NCBI RefSeq assembly: GCF_020866925.1
Contig: NZ_JAJGAK010000001.1
Location: 1,842,189-1,906,188, forward strand
Length of the DNA stretch: 64,000 nt
Direction of reading: 5' to 3'
DNA from: Noviluteimonas lactosilytica
GTDB lineage: Bacteria; Pseudomonadota; Gammaproteobacteria; Xanthomonadales; Xanthomonadaceae
Position numbers and translations under genes: made by a program. The notes beneath the pieces were generated by a model. That model made no database searches, was not told where the DNA came from, and worked only from the letters and a program-made list of their open reading frames with translations. Shown one piece after another: positions 43,772 to 51,838 of this stretch (the first letter of the stretch is position 1; each line of letters starts with the position of its first letter).

Positions 43772-45511
43772 TCACCGCCCGCCGATCAACCGCTCACCCA
43801 CACCGGTGAACTTCAACCCGACCTGCGCCACGCGATCGTCCTTCAACGACCGCACGACCATCACCGCCTTCCCCAGCGCAAGCCGATCGCCGATCTGCGG
43901 TTGTTCGTCGAAGCGTTCGTCGAACAACTGCGCCGCGGTCGCGTGCGCGAATCGATCCGGGATCTGCAGCCCGTAGAACGACGCGAGCTCGCCCAGCGGC
44001 ACATCGCCGGGCAACGTGAAGCTGCCGAACAGATCCTGCTCGGCGAGGCGAGCGTCGGTGCCTTCGGCGAATAACCAGTCCAGGCGCGGCGCCTGGCCCG
44101 TCGGTGCGAGCACGTACGCGTAATCGTTCGCCTGCAATGCGCCCGCGTCGTCGGGCAGCAGCACGCGGCCTTCGCGCACGACCATCGCCAGGCGCACGCG
44201 GCCGGGCAGGGCGTCGCCGCGCAATGCCGCGCTGCCGGGTGCGATGCGGTAACCGACCATGTCGTATTCGAGCTGGCCGGGGAGGTCGAGCTGGATGCGG
44301 CGCGTGTTCGGATCCGCACGCGGCACCGCGACTTCGAACCAGTACGCCGCGCGCCGCAGCGACCACCCCTGCACGACGAGCGAGGCGAACACCACGACGA
44401 AGGCGACGTTGAAGTAGAGCGTCGCGTTCGGCAGCCCCGCGAGCAACGGGATCGACGCGAGGAAGATGCCGACCGCGCCGCGCAACCCCGTCCACGCGAT
44501 GAAGGCGACTTCTTCGCGCCGATAGCCGAACGGCGACAGGCACGCGAACACCGCCGCGGGCCGCGCGACGAACATCAGGAACGCGGCGACGCCGAGCGAC
44601 GGCCACAACACGTCGAGCAGTTTCTCCGGCGCAGCGAGCAGGCCGAGCAGCAGGAACATCACCAGCTGCGCGAACCACGTCGCCGCATCCTGCACCGCGA
44701 GCACTTCGTTGCGCGCGCGCATGGGCCGGTTCGCGACGACGATGCCCGCGAGATACACCGCGAGGTAACCGCTGCCGAGCACGAGATTGGTGATCGCGAA
44801 CAACGCGACCGCACCCGCGAGCGCGAGCCACGGATGCAGACCCGGCGGCAGGTCGAACGTGTTGAGCGTCCACACCATCAGGCGCCCGCCGAGATAGCCG
44901 GCGATGAGGCCCGCGCCCACGGCCCACGCGAGTTGCAACGCAAGCAGCCACGGCTCCGTCGTCTCCGATCCCGCGATCCACGCGGTGAGCGCGAGCGTGA
45001 GGAAGATCGCCATCGGATCGTTGCTGCCCGATTCGATTTCGAGCGTCGCGTTGGTGCGGCGTTCGAGATGCAGGCCGCCCGCGCGCAACAGGAAGAACAC
45101 CGCGGCCGCATCGGTCGACGACACGACGACGCCGAGCAGCGTCGCTTCGAGCCACGGCAGGTTGAGCAGGTGCACCGCGGCGGTGGCGGTAAGCCCGGCG
45201 GTGATCACCACGCCGATGCTCGCGAGCACGATCGACGGCACGACGCTGCCGCGCACCTGCTGCTGCCGCGTGCGCAAACCACCGTCGAACAGGATCACCG
45301 CGAGCGCGAGCGAGCCGACGAGATACGTGAAGCGCAGGTCGCCCGATTCCATGAAGCCCAGGCCATCGCGACCGAGCACGAGGCCGAGCAACAGGAACAC
45401 GAGCAGCAACGGGGCGCCGAAGCGACGCGCGAGCAGGGACGAGGCGATGCCCGCCAGGATCAGGAGCGCGCCGAAGAGCAGGCGCAGGTCGATGGCGTGC
45501 AGGTGCTCCAA
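43772..45511 (-). CDS. Potassium/proton antiporter NhaP2/CvrA family
   Basis: 579 aa from a TTG start, close to the 578 residues of Escherichia coli NhaP2. About 12 membrane helices include the CPA1 core motifs LAVILFDGGLRT, SSTDAAAVFFLLR and IESGSNDPMAIFL. After residue about 400 there is a TrkA-C-like domain (QLDLPGQLEYDMVGYRIAPG) and a CorC/HlyC-like end. It exports K+ for H+ at the inner membrane. The TTG is chosen because GGAG lies just upstream and the protein then starts at the first helix; the longer frame would cross the riboswitch promoter. Confidence 0.88.
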   Translation of the reverse strand: MEHLHAIDLRLLFGALLILAGIASSLLARRFGAPLLLVFLLLGLVLGRDGLGFMESGDLRFTYLVGSLALAVILFDGGLRTRQQQVRGSVVPSIVLASIGVVITAGLTATAAVHLLNLPWLEATLLGVVVSSTDAAAVFFLLRAGGLHLERRTNATLEIESGSNDPMAIFLTLALTAWIAGSETTEPWLLALQLAWAVGAGLIAGYLGGRLMVWTLNTFDLPPGLHPWLALAGAVALFAITNLVLGSGYLAVYLAGIVVANRPMRARNEVLAVQDAATWFAQLVMFLLLGLLAAPEKLLDVLWPSLGVAAFLMFVARPAAVFACLSPFGYRREEVAFIAWTGLRGAVGIFLASIPLLAGLPNATLYFNVAFVVVFASLVVQGWSLRRAAYWFEVAVPRADPNTRRIQLDLPGQLEYDMVGYRIAPGSAALRGDALPGRVRLAMVVREGRVLLPDDAGALQANDYAYVLAPTGQAPRLDWLFAEGTDARLAEQDLFGSFTLPGDVPLGELASFYGLQIPDRFAHATAAQLFDERFDEQPQIGDRLALGKAVMVVRSLKDDRVAQVGLKFTGVGERLIGGR

Positions 45512-45595
45512 GCGGACTCCGTGTCGGCTTCGCACCCGAGTGTAACGGGCGCCCGTGCGTCGATGCACGGATCGGCGTGAGCCCAATATCGTCGA

Positions 45596-45623
45596 TTGAC
45601 TTGTCGGCCAACCGCGATATCTT
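45596..45623 (+). promoter_or_regulatory. Likely promoter of the nrdAB riboswitch transcript
   Basis: TTGACT (45596-45601), a 16-bp spacer and TATCTT (45618-45623) form a plausible sigma-70 promoter. Transcription would begin near 45630, exactly where the riboswitch fold must start. Confidence 0.5.
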
Positions 45624-45629
45624 GTGGTC

Positions 45630-45815
45630 GTCGGTTCCGCGGTCCCAAGGCCTCGGATGAAAAGGGAAGCCGGTCTGATGCCGGCGCTGCCCCGCAGCGG
45701 TAGGTGGAAACGAAGTCGCGATGCGCACTGGGGCGGTGATCCCGGGAAGCGGCGACGAGTAGGTGGCGAAGCGCGAGCCTCGCCGTGTCCACGAGCCCGA
45801 AGACCTGCCGACAAC
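45630..45815 (+). ncRNA. Cobalamin (adenosylcobalamin-type) riboswitch
   Basis: The core GGGAAGCCGGTCTGATGCCG, followed by GCGCTGCCCCGCAGCGGTAGG, and the B12 box AGCCCGAAGACCTGCCGACA (45794-45813) are diagnostic of the cobalamin riboswitch. It is co-directional with, and about 200 bases ahead of, nrdA. Riboswitches of this class normally shut off the downstream gene when B12 is plentiful. The 500-bp gap 45512-46011 is filled by the promoter, this element and the hairpins that follow. Confidence 0.93.
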
Positions 45816-45984
45816 CGCGCGCATGCACGCCGCGCGGTGCCGGCCGCGGAGTCTCCGAGGGGGAGATGGCTGGTGACGCATCGTTCGACGCCCGCCTTCG
45901 CGTGGGTGCGTCGCGAACGATGCGACGCCGCCTCTGATCATTCGGGATTCCGAGCCACCGTCGTTCGCCGAGGGAGCGAACGAC
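45814..45984 (+). promoter_or_regulatory. Hairpin series in the nrdA leader (probable expression platform)
   Basis: Three perfect stems follow the riboswitch. The first is ACCGCGCG/CGCGCGGT (45814-45838), touching the B12 box. The second is CGCATCGTTCG/CGAACGATGCG (45877-45887 with 45914-45924). The third is GTCGTTCGC/GCGAACGAC (45960-45984), which extends toward the nrdA ribosome-binding site. None has a U-tract, so translational or Rho-linked control seems likelier than intrinsic termination. Confidence 0.5.
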
Positions 45985-46011
45985 CACGGTGCGCCATTGC
46001 AGGGAGCCACC

Positions 46012-48426
46012 ATGAATATCGATCCGCCCGATGCCGCTGTCGCGGAGGCTGTCGCGTCGCCGACGCCCGCGTTCGACCTCACGCCGCCGCCCACCGCGAC
46101 CACCATGCGCGTGACCAAGCGCAACGGCCGCAGCGAAGCGGTCGACCTCAACAAGATCGTGCGGGCGGTGACGCGCGCGGCCGAAGGGCTGCATGCGGTC
46201 GAGCCGATGCGGGTCGCCACGCGCACGATCAGTGGGCTTTACGACGGGGCGACGACGCGCGAGCTCGACGAGTTGTCGATTCGCACCGCGGCGTTGCTCA
46301 CGGGTGAAGAGCCCGAGTACGGGCGGGTGGCGGCGCGACTGCTCGCTTCCGTGATCGCGAAGGAAGTCGCGGGGCAGGAGATCCACGCGTTCTCGCAGTC
46401 GATCGCGCGCGGACACGAGGTCGGCCTGATCAACGACCGCCTGCTCGGCTTCGTGCAGGCCAACGCGCGAAAGCTCAACGACGCGATCGATCCGTCACTC
46501 GACCTCGGCTTCGACTACTTCGGCCTGCGCACGCTGTACGACCGTTACCTGCTGCGGCATCCGCGCACGCGCCTGGCGCTCGAAACGCCGCAACAGTTCT
46601 TCCTGCGCATCGCCTGCGCGCTCGGCGAAGACGTGCCCGGCGCGCTCGCGCTGTATCGCACGATGGCGAACCTCGATTACCTGCCATCGTCGCCGACGCT
46701 GTTCAACAGCGGCACCAACCATGAGCAGCTGTCCTCGTGCTTCCTGCTCGACTCGCCGCAGGACACGCTCGAATCGATCTACGCGCGCTACGGCGACATC
46801 GCGCAGTTGTCGAAATTCAGCGGCGGCATCGGCGTGAGCTACACGCGCGTGCGTTCGCGCGGGTCGCTGATCAAGTCGACGAACGGGCACTCGAACGGCA
46901 TCGTGCCGTGGCTGAAGACGCTGGATGCGTCGGTCGCGGCGGTGAATCAGGGCGGCAAGCGCAAGGGTGCTGCGTGCGTGTACCTGGAGCCGTGGCACGC
47001 GGACGTCGAGGAATTCCTCGAGCTGCGCGACAACACCGGCGACGAAGCGCGTCGCACGCACAACCTCAATCTGGCGAACTGGGTGCCGGATCTGTTCATG
47101 CGCCGAGTGGAAGCGGACGCGGCGTGGTCGCTGTTCGATCCGCGCGTGGTGCCGGAGTTCGTCGATCTGTTCGGCGAGGCGTTCGATCGCGCGTACGAGC
47201 AGGCCGAGGCGCAGGGCAAGGCGTCGCGCACCGTGCGCGCGCGCGAGTTGTACGCGCGGATGATGCGTACGCTCGCGCAGACCGGCAACGGGTGGATGAC
47301 GTTCAAGGACAAGTGCAATCGCGCGAGTAACCAGACGCTGCGCGCGCAGAACGTCATCCATCTGTCGAATCTGTGCACGGAGATTCTGGAGGTCACGTCG
47401 TCCGACGAGACGGCGGTGTGCAATCTCGGGTCGATCAATCTTGCGCGGCACGTCGATGTTGATGGGTTCTTCGACTTCGACAAGCTCGCGGAGACCGTGC
47501 GGCTTGCGGTGCGCCAGCTGGATCGCGTCATCGACCTCAACTTCTATCCGATCGAGACGGCGCGGCGCGGCAACTTGCGCTGGCGTCCGGTGGGGCTGGG
47601 TTGCATGGGGTTGCAGGACGTCTTCTTCCGCCTGCGCTTGCCGTTCGATAGCGAGGCGGCGCGCGCGCTGTCGACGCAGATCGCGGAGACGATTTACTTC
47701 CATGCGCTGTCGGAGTCGTGCGAACTGGCGATGGAGCGCGGCGCACATCCGTCGTTCCCTGATACGCGCGCGTCGACGGGCGAGTTGCAGTTCGACGCAT
47801 GGGGCGTCGTGCCGAGCGACGCGAACAAGTGGGACGCGCTGCGCGAACGCATCCGCGAACACGGTCTGCGCAACTCGCTGCTGATCGCAATCGCACCGAC
47901 GGCGACCATCGCCTCGATCGCGGGCTGCTACGAATGCGTCGAGCCCCAGGTCAGCAACCTGTTCAAGCGCGAAACGTTGTCGGGCGACTTCCTGCAGGTG
48001 AACCGCTACCTCGTCGAAGAGTTGAAGTCGCTCGGCCTGTGGACCGCGGAGATGCGCGACACCATCAAACTCGCCGAGGGTTCGATCCAGGGCGTACCCG
48101 CGATCCCCGAAGCCCTTCGCACGATCTACCGCACCGCGTGGGAACTGCCGATGCGCGCGCTGATCGACATGGCCGCCGCGCGCGGCGCGTACATCGATCA
48201 GTCGGCGTCCCTGAATCTCTTCATGGAGAGCCCGAACATCGGCGCGCTGTCGTCCATGTACATGTACGCGTGGAAGCAGGGCATCAAGACGACGTACTAC
48301 CTGCGCTCGCGACCGGCGACGAAGATCGCGAAGACGACGGTGGCCGCGCCGGTCGAGGCCATCGCGCCCATCGACGCCATCGCGTGCTCCCTCGAAAACC
48401 CCGAAGCCTGCGAGGCCTGCCAATGA
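46012..48426 (+). CDS. nrdA: Ribonucleoside-diphosphate reductase class I, alpha subunit
   Basis: 804 aa. An ATP-cone allosteric domain spans about residues 25-115 (MRVTKRNGRSEAVDLNKIVR). The active-site cysteines are present: Cys243 (LSSCFLLD) and Cys470 (CNLGSINL) for the redox pair, and Cys455 (NLCTEI) for the thiyl radical. The C-terminal CEACQ supplies the shuttle CxxC. It reduces NDPs to dNDPs aerobically with NrdB. AGGGAG precedes the ATG. It is controlled by the upstream cobalamin riboswitch, and its stop overlaps the nrdB start (ATGA). Confidence 0.96.
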   Translation: MNIDPPDAAVAEAVASPTPAFDLTPPPTATTMRVTKRNGRSEAVDLNKIVRAVTRAAEGLHAVEPMRVATRTISGLYDGATTRELDELSIRTAALLTGEEPEYGRVAARLLASVIAKEVAGQEIHAFSQSIARGHEVGLINDRLLGFVQANARKLNDAIDPSLDLGFDYFGLRTLYDRYLLRHPRTRLALETPQQFFLRIACALGEDVPGALALYRTMANLDYLPSSPTLFNSGTNHEQLSSCFLLDSPQDTLESIYARYGDIAQLSKFSGGIGVSYTRVRSRGSLIKSTNGHSNGIVPWLKTLDASVAAVNQGGKRKGAACVYLEPWHADVEEFLELRDNTGDEARRTHNLNLANWVPDLFMRRVEADAAWSLFDPRVVPEFVDLFGEAFDRAYEQAEAQGKASRTVRARELYARMMRTLAQTGNGWMTFKDKCNRASNQTLRAQNVIHLSNLCTEILEVTSSDETAVCNLGSINLARHVDVDGFFDFDKLAETVRLAVRQLDRVIDLNFYPIETARRGNLRWRPVGLGCMGLQDVFFRLRLPFDSEAARALSTQIAETIYFHALSESCELAMERGAHPSFPDTRASTGELQFDAWGVVPSDANKWDALRERIREHGLRNSLLIAIAPTATIASIAGCYECVEPQVSNLFKRETLSGDFLQVNRYLVEELKSLGLWTAEMRDTIKLAEGSIQGVPAIPEALRTIYRTAWELPMRALIDMAAARGAYIDQSASLNLFMESPNIGALSSMYMYAWKQGIKTTYYLRSRPATKIAKTTVAAPVEAIAPIDAIACSLENPEACEACQ

Positions 48427-49439
48427 GCGCCGCCACTCAACTGCTGCTCGATCCCGGCTTCGAGCTGACGCTGCGCCCGATGCGCTACCCGAAGTTCTAC
48501 GAGATGTACCGCAACGCGGTGCGCAACACGTGGACGGTGGAGGAGGTCGACTTCGCGCTCGACGTGAACGACCTCAAGCACAAGTTCGGGCCGGCGGAGC
48601 GGCACCTGATCGAGCGGCTCGTGGCGTTCTTCGCCACCGGCGATTCGATCGTGTCGAACAACCTCGTGCTCAACCTCTACCAGCACGTCAACGCGCCGGA
48701 AGCGCGCATGTTCCTCTCGCGCCAGTTGTACGAGGAAGCGCTGCACGTGCAGTTCTACCTCACGCTGCTCGATACGTACCTGCCGGATCCGGCGGAGCGT
48801 GCGCGTGCGTTCGCTGCGGTCGACAACATTCCGTCGATCCAGCGCAAGGCGGCGTTCTGCTTCAAGTGGATGGACGGGATCCGCGACCTGCAGAAGCTGG
48901 AGACGCGCGCGCAGCGACGGCAGTTCCTGCTCAACCTCGTGTGCTTCGCCGCGTGCATCGAGGGGTTGTTCTTCTTCGGCGCGTTCGCCTACGTGTACTA
49001 CCTGCGCTCACGCGGGTTGCTGCATGGCCTGGCGAGCGGCACCAACTGGGTGTTCCGCGACGAGAGCGGACACATGGCGTTCGCGTTCGAGGTGTTCCGC
49101 ACCGCGCGCGAGGAGGAACCGGGCCTGATCGACGACGACTTCCGCGCGCAGGTCGTGGAGATGATGGAAGAGGCCGTGGAGTGCGAAGTCGCGTTCGCCG
49201 AAGACACGCTGTCCGGCGGCGTCGCGGGGCTGTCGATCCGCGACATGCGCCAGTACCTGCAGTACTGCGCGGACCAGCGGATGGCGCAGCTCGGGTTCGC
49301 GACGCACTTCGGTGCGCGCAACCCGTTCCCCTTCATGGACCTGCAGGACGTGCAGGAACTGACGAACTTCTTCGAACGCCGCGTGTCGGCGTACCAGGTC
49401 GGCGTGCAAGGCGAAGTCGCGTTCGACCATTCCTTCTAG
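48423..49439 (+). CDS. nrdB: Ribonucleotide reductase class I, beta subunit
   Basis: 338 aa ferritin-like R2 subunit. The iron ligands and radical Tyr line up with E. coli NrdB at a constant offset of ten: Asp74 (FFATGDSIVS), Glu105, His108 and Tyr112 in YEEALHVQFY. The Tyr is intact, so this is a tyrosyl-radical enzyme and not a Phe-substituted class Ic form. It provides the radical used by NrdA. An inverted repeat sits two to seven bases after the stop and can end transcription. Confidence 0.95.
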   Translation: MSAATQLLLDPGFELTLRPMRYPKFYEMYRNAVRNTWTVEEVDFALDVNDLKHKFGPAERHLIERLVAFFATGDSIVSNNLVLNLYQHVNAPEARMFLSRQLYEEALHVQFYLTLLDTYLPDPAERARAFAAVDNIPSIQRKAAFCFKWMDGIRDLQKLETRAQRRQFLLNLVCFAACIEGLFFFGAFAYVYYLRSRGLLHGLASGTNWVFRDESGHMAFAFEVFRTAREEEPGLIDDDFRAQVVEMMEEAVECEVAFAEDTLSGGVAGLSIRDMRQYLQYCADQRMAQLGFATHFGARNPFPFMDLQDVQELTNFFERRVSAYQVGVQGEVAFDHSF

Positions 49440-49445
49440 CAAAAA

Positions 49446-49491
49446 GGGGGTCAGAGCACCATTTCAAGAAATTGTGCTCTGACCCCTGTTT
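49446..49491. repeat. Intergenic inverted repeat, copy 1 (nrdB / sigma-locus junction)
   Basis: GGGGTCAGAGCACCATTTC and a near-exact reverse complement (one mismatch) flank a three-base loop and run into CTGTTT. The same element occurs at 56412-56464. It lies between convergent genes and should act as a terminator in both directions. Part of it is read as the last codons and stop of the small protein gene that ends at 49464. Confidence 0.8.
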
Positions 49492-49769
49492 GTGGGCGCG
49501 CCGGGTTCGTCGCGCCAGCACGCGAGCGCGCCGAGCAGCAACGGCAACACGAGCCCGGGCAACACGCGCGGATCGTGCAGCACCAACGGAATGGCGCCCA
49601 CGACGACCACCAGCGCCGCGATGCGCCAAACCCAGCGCATGCGGCTCGCCATGCGCCGCGCGGCATTCGCGCGCGCCGCTTGCACGATGCGCCACGCTGG
49701 CGGAGGCGTCGGTGCGTTCGCGCGCAACCGCTGCGCGTCGGCTTCGAACAATGCTTGCAAGTCATCCAT
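49464..49769 (-). CDS. Small membrane protein of the ECF sigma locus
   Basis: 101 aa. MDDLQALFEADAQRLRA is followed by a basic region and two hydrophobic helices (IAALVVVVGAIPLVL and VLPGLVLPLLLGALACW). The last eight residues, NRGQSTIS, and the stop codon are encoded by the inverted repeat, so the original C-terminus was altered. It overlaps the sigma-factor gene by 8 bp and is translated after it. It may be an anti-sigma or accessory membrane protein, but no zinc-binding motif is present; function unknown. Confidence 0.6.
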   Translation of the reverse strand: MDDLQALFEADAQRLRANAPTPPPAWRIVQAARANAARRMASRMRWVWRIAALVVVVGAIPLVLHDPRVLPGLVLPLLLGALACWRDEPGAPTNRGQSTIS

Positions 49770-50268
49770 CGATCCGTTCCTCCTGCAAGGCCTGGAACCG
49801 TGCGCGTGCGCGCGACAACAACACGCGTATCGAATCCGCGCCGAGCCCCGTGATGCCCGCGATCTCTTCGTGGCTGAAGCCTTCCGCGTAGGCGAGCCAC
49901 AGCAACTGTCGCTGGCGTAACGTCAGCTGCGACCAGATGCGATGCGGGATGACGCCGATCCTTTCCGCTTCCGGCGCAGCGACCTCGGTCACCGCGTCCC
50001 ACGCCACTTCGCGCTTGCTCCGCCGCACGTGATCGATGAACAAGTGCAGCGCGACCTTGTAGAGATACGCACGCGCGTTGTCCTGCACCTTCGTCTCGTC
50101 GCGCTCCAACCAGCGCACGAACGTATCCTGTGCGAGATCGGACGCCACCGCCGGCGACGCGCCCAGGCGTGCGAGATACGCCCAGATCGCTGCATGGTGC
50201 GCGGCGTAGAACGCGGCGAAATCCGCCTCGTCCCGCATCGCCTCGCCCTGCATGGCATCGATCCGCAT
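49762..50268 (-). CDS. ECF-type RNA polymerase sigma factor
   Basis: 168 aa with region 2 (DFAAFYAAHHAAIWAYLARL, then LAQDTFVRWLE) and region 4 (LTLRQRQLLWLAYAEGFSHE, then IRVLLSRARAR). It directs RNA polymerase to a small regulon, unknown here. Starts at 50268, 50253 and 50238 are all possible; the last has the best purine-rich upstream sequence. It lies in a four-gene minus-strand run with small membrane proteins that may hold it in check. Confidence 0.88.
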   Translation of the reverse strand: MRIDAMQGEAMRDEADFAAFYAAHHAAIWAYLARLGASPAVASDLAQDTFVRWLERDETKVQDNARAYLYKVALHLFIDHVRRSKREVAWDAVTEVAAPEAERIGVIPHRIWSQLTLRQRQLLWLAYAEGFSHEEIAGITGLGADSIRVLLSRARARFQALQEERIDG

Positions 50269-50271
50269 CGA

Positions 50272-50730
50272 TCATTCGCCCAGCACACGCCACCGACGCG
50301 CGACCCACGCGCTCACCGCACCGGCGATCAACAGCCCGACGCCCAGCGCGATCGTGAGCGAACCCCACTGGCGCGCCTCCTCGGCTTCGCGCACGAAGTT
50401 GATGTCGGTGCCCGGCGGCGGCGCGACGCCATTGATGAGGAAGGCCACGCCGATCGCGCAGGCGACGATCCCGAACTGCACCAGGCCCAGCAGGCGATGC
50501 GCCATCGCGGCGGGCGAGTACTCGTTCTCCAGCAACGCGCGCCCATCGGGCGATTGCGCGAACGCCACGAACGCATCGCCATCGCCGAAACGCTGTGCCA
50601 GTCGCCCGACCATTGCATCGCGTGCGATGCGGCGCTGCGCCTGCAAACGTCGCCGCAGCATGTGCACGATCGCGACCACGACGATGCCCACGATCAGCAC
50701 CGCGACCATCAAGAGGTCATCGCTGGCCAT
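50272..50730 (-). CDS. Three-helix membrane protein of unknown function
   Basis: 152 aa. Hydrophobic segments at residues 5-25 (LLMVAVLIVGIVVVAIV), about 83-102 (LVQFGIVACAIGVAFLI) and 123-142 (LTIALGVGLLIAGAVSAWV) predict three transmembrane helices. A soluble loop with Arg/Gln-rich sequence lies between the first two. The family is not recognised. It overlaps the gene upstream by 14 bp and ends three bases before the first possible sigma-factor start, so all are in one operon; a sensor or anti-sigma role is possible. Confidence 0.65.
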   Translation of the reverse strand: MASDDLLMVAVLIVGIVVVAIVHMLRRRLQAQRRIARDAMVGRLAQRFGDGDAFVAFAQSPDGRALLENEYSPAAMAHRLLGLVQFGIVACAIGVAFLINGVAPPPGTDINFVREAEEARQWGSLTIALGVGLLIAGAVSAWVARRWRVLGE

Positions 50731-51712
50731 GTTGGCCTCCGTTGTTCGATCCAGTGGAAACAGTCGCGGTGGGACCTTGTTCGCTCAGCCACCGCAGCAC
50801 GTTGCGCGCAAACACGACGTTGTCGCAACCGGGCAGTTGCATCCCGAACGGCTCGCGATCGGCAACCTGCGCCGTCAGCATTGCCGCTTCACCCAGCACC
50901 ACCACGCGCCCCTTGCCGTAAACGAATGCCAGGCCCTGCGCAGGACCGGCCGCCGTTTCGCGGAACGTCCCGTGATCGTCGATCGTCTCCACCGTGCCGC
51001 GCGGCAAGCGCAACAGGATCGCGGCATCCCGCGGCCCGTCGAGCGATTGGCCCGTGAACGTCTGCACGCATTGCACGCCGGAGAGAATCGGATGCGCGAC
51101 ATCCAGCCGCCCGTTCGCGCGCGTGAAGCGCAGCGGATCCGACACCTCGCCCGGCACCTCCGAAAAGCCGGCATGCATGCGCACGCCGAAGGCCGCCGCG
51201 AGCGCCGCATTCGCCGCACCAAACGGCGCGTGGTCGGCGATCAACAGCAGGCGCCCTCCGTTCGCCACCCACGTGCGAATCGCGTCGATCTCGCTCGCGT
51301 CGAATGCCGGCGCGCTGCGGTCGAGCCCACCGCCCCAGGGCAGGTTGATGCCGAGGAACTGCGGCTTCGCGCCTCCCGATGCGTTGGCGATCACGAGCAC
51401 CTGCGTGTCGGCCAGCGCCGCCGCCGTTAACGACGCGGTGTTGTAGCGAACGCGATAGCCGTCGGCGCGCAGCAATTCGCCGAACGGCCAGAAGCGCCCC
51501 CACCAGTTCGCCGTCGAGGCGTTGTGGTGCGCGTGGTCGATCGCGACCGTCGGCCCCGTGCCGTGCACGAAGGCGGGGCGCTCGATGTCGGGCCGCCAAC
51601 CGTAGTCCGCGCGCTGCGACTCCCACGCGGCCACCGCAAATGCTCCGGCGAGGAGCAGCGGCGGCACCGCCAGCAGGCCCAGGACCCACCGCCATCGCAC
51701 TTGCCTTCGCAT
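50717..51712 (-). CDS. Membrane-anchored DUF4350-like protein
   Basis: 331 aa. One N-terminal membrane helix or uncleaved signal (WVLGLLAVPPLLLAGAFAVA) is followed by a periplasmic, Rossmann-like domain: VAIDHAHHNAS, LADTQVLVIANASGG, TWVANGGRLLLIADHAPFG and GKGRVVVLGEAAMLTAQ. This is the pattern of DUF4350/GATase-like sugar-binding folds without a catalytic triad that I can identify. It is the first gene of the sigma-factor run. Function unknown; an envelope sensor feeding the ECF sigma factor is conceivable. Confidence 0.65.
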   Translation of the reverse strand: MRRQVRWRWVLGLLAVPPLLLAGAFAVAAWESQRADYGWRPDIERPAFVHGTGPTVAIDHAHHNASTANWWGRFWPFGELLRADGYRVRYNTASLTAAALADTQVLVIANASGGAKPQFLGINLPWGGGLDRSAPAFDASEIDAIRTWVANGGRLLLIADHAPFGAANAALAAAFGVRMHAGFSEVPGEVSDPLRFTRANGRLDVAHPILSGVQCVQTFTGQSLDGPRDAAILLRLPRGTVETIDDHGTFRETAAGPAQGLAFVYGKGRVVVLGEAAMLTAQVADREPFGMQLPGCDNVVFARNVLRWLSEQGPTATVSTGSNNGGQHGQR

Positions 51713-51838
51713 CGTCGTGTCCTCGCTGGGTTTGTCTCCATGACGGGCGAGGGGGCGAGTTGGTTAACAGGCGCTTCAACCCTCGCGTCGGCCGCCGCAT
51801 CCGACTGAGTCCGGCCCCCAATGAACGGAGAGAGCAGC

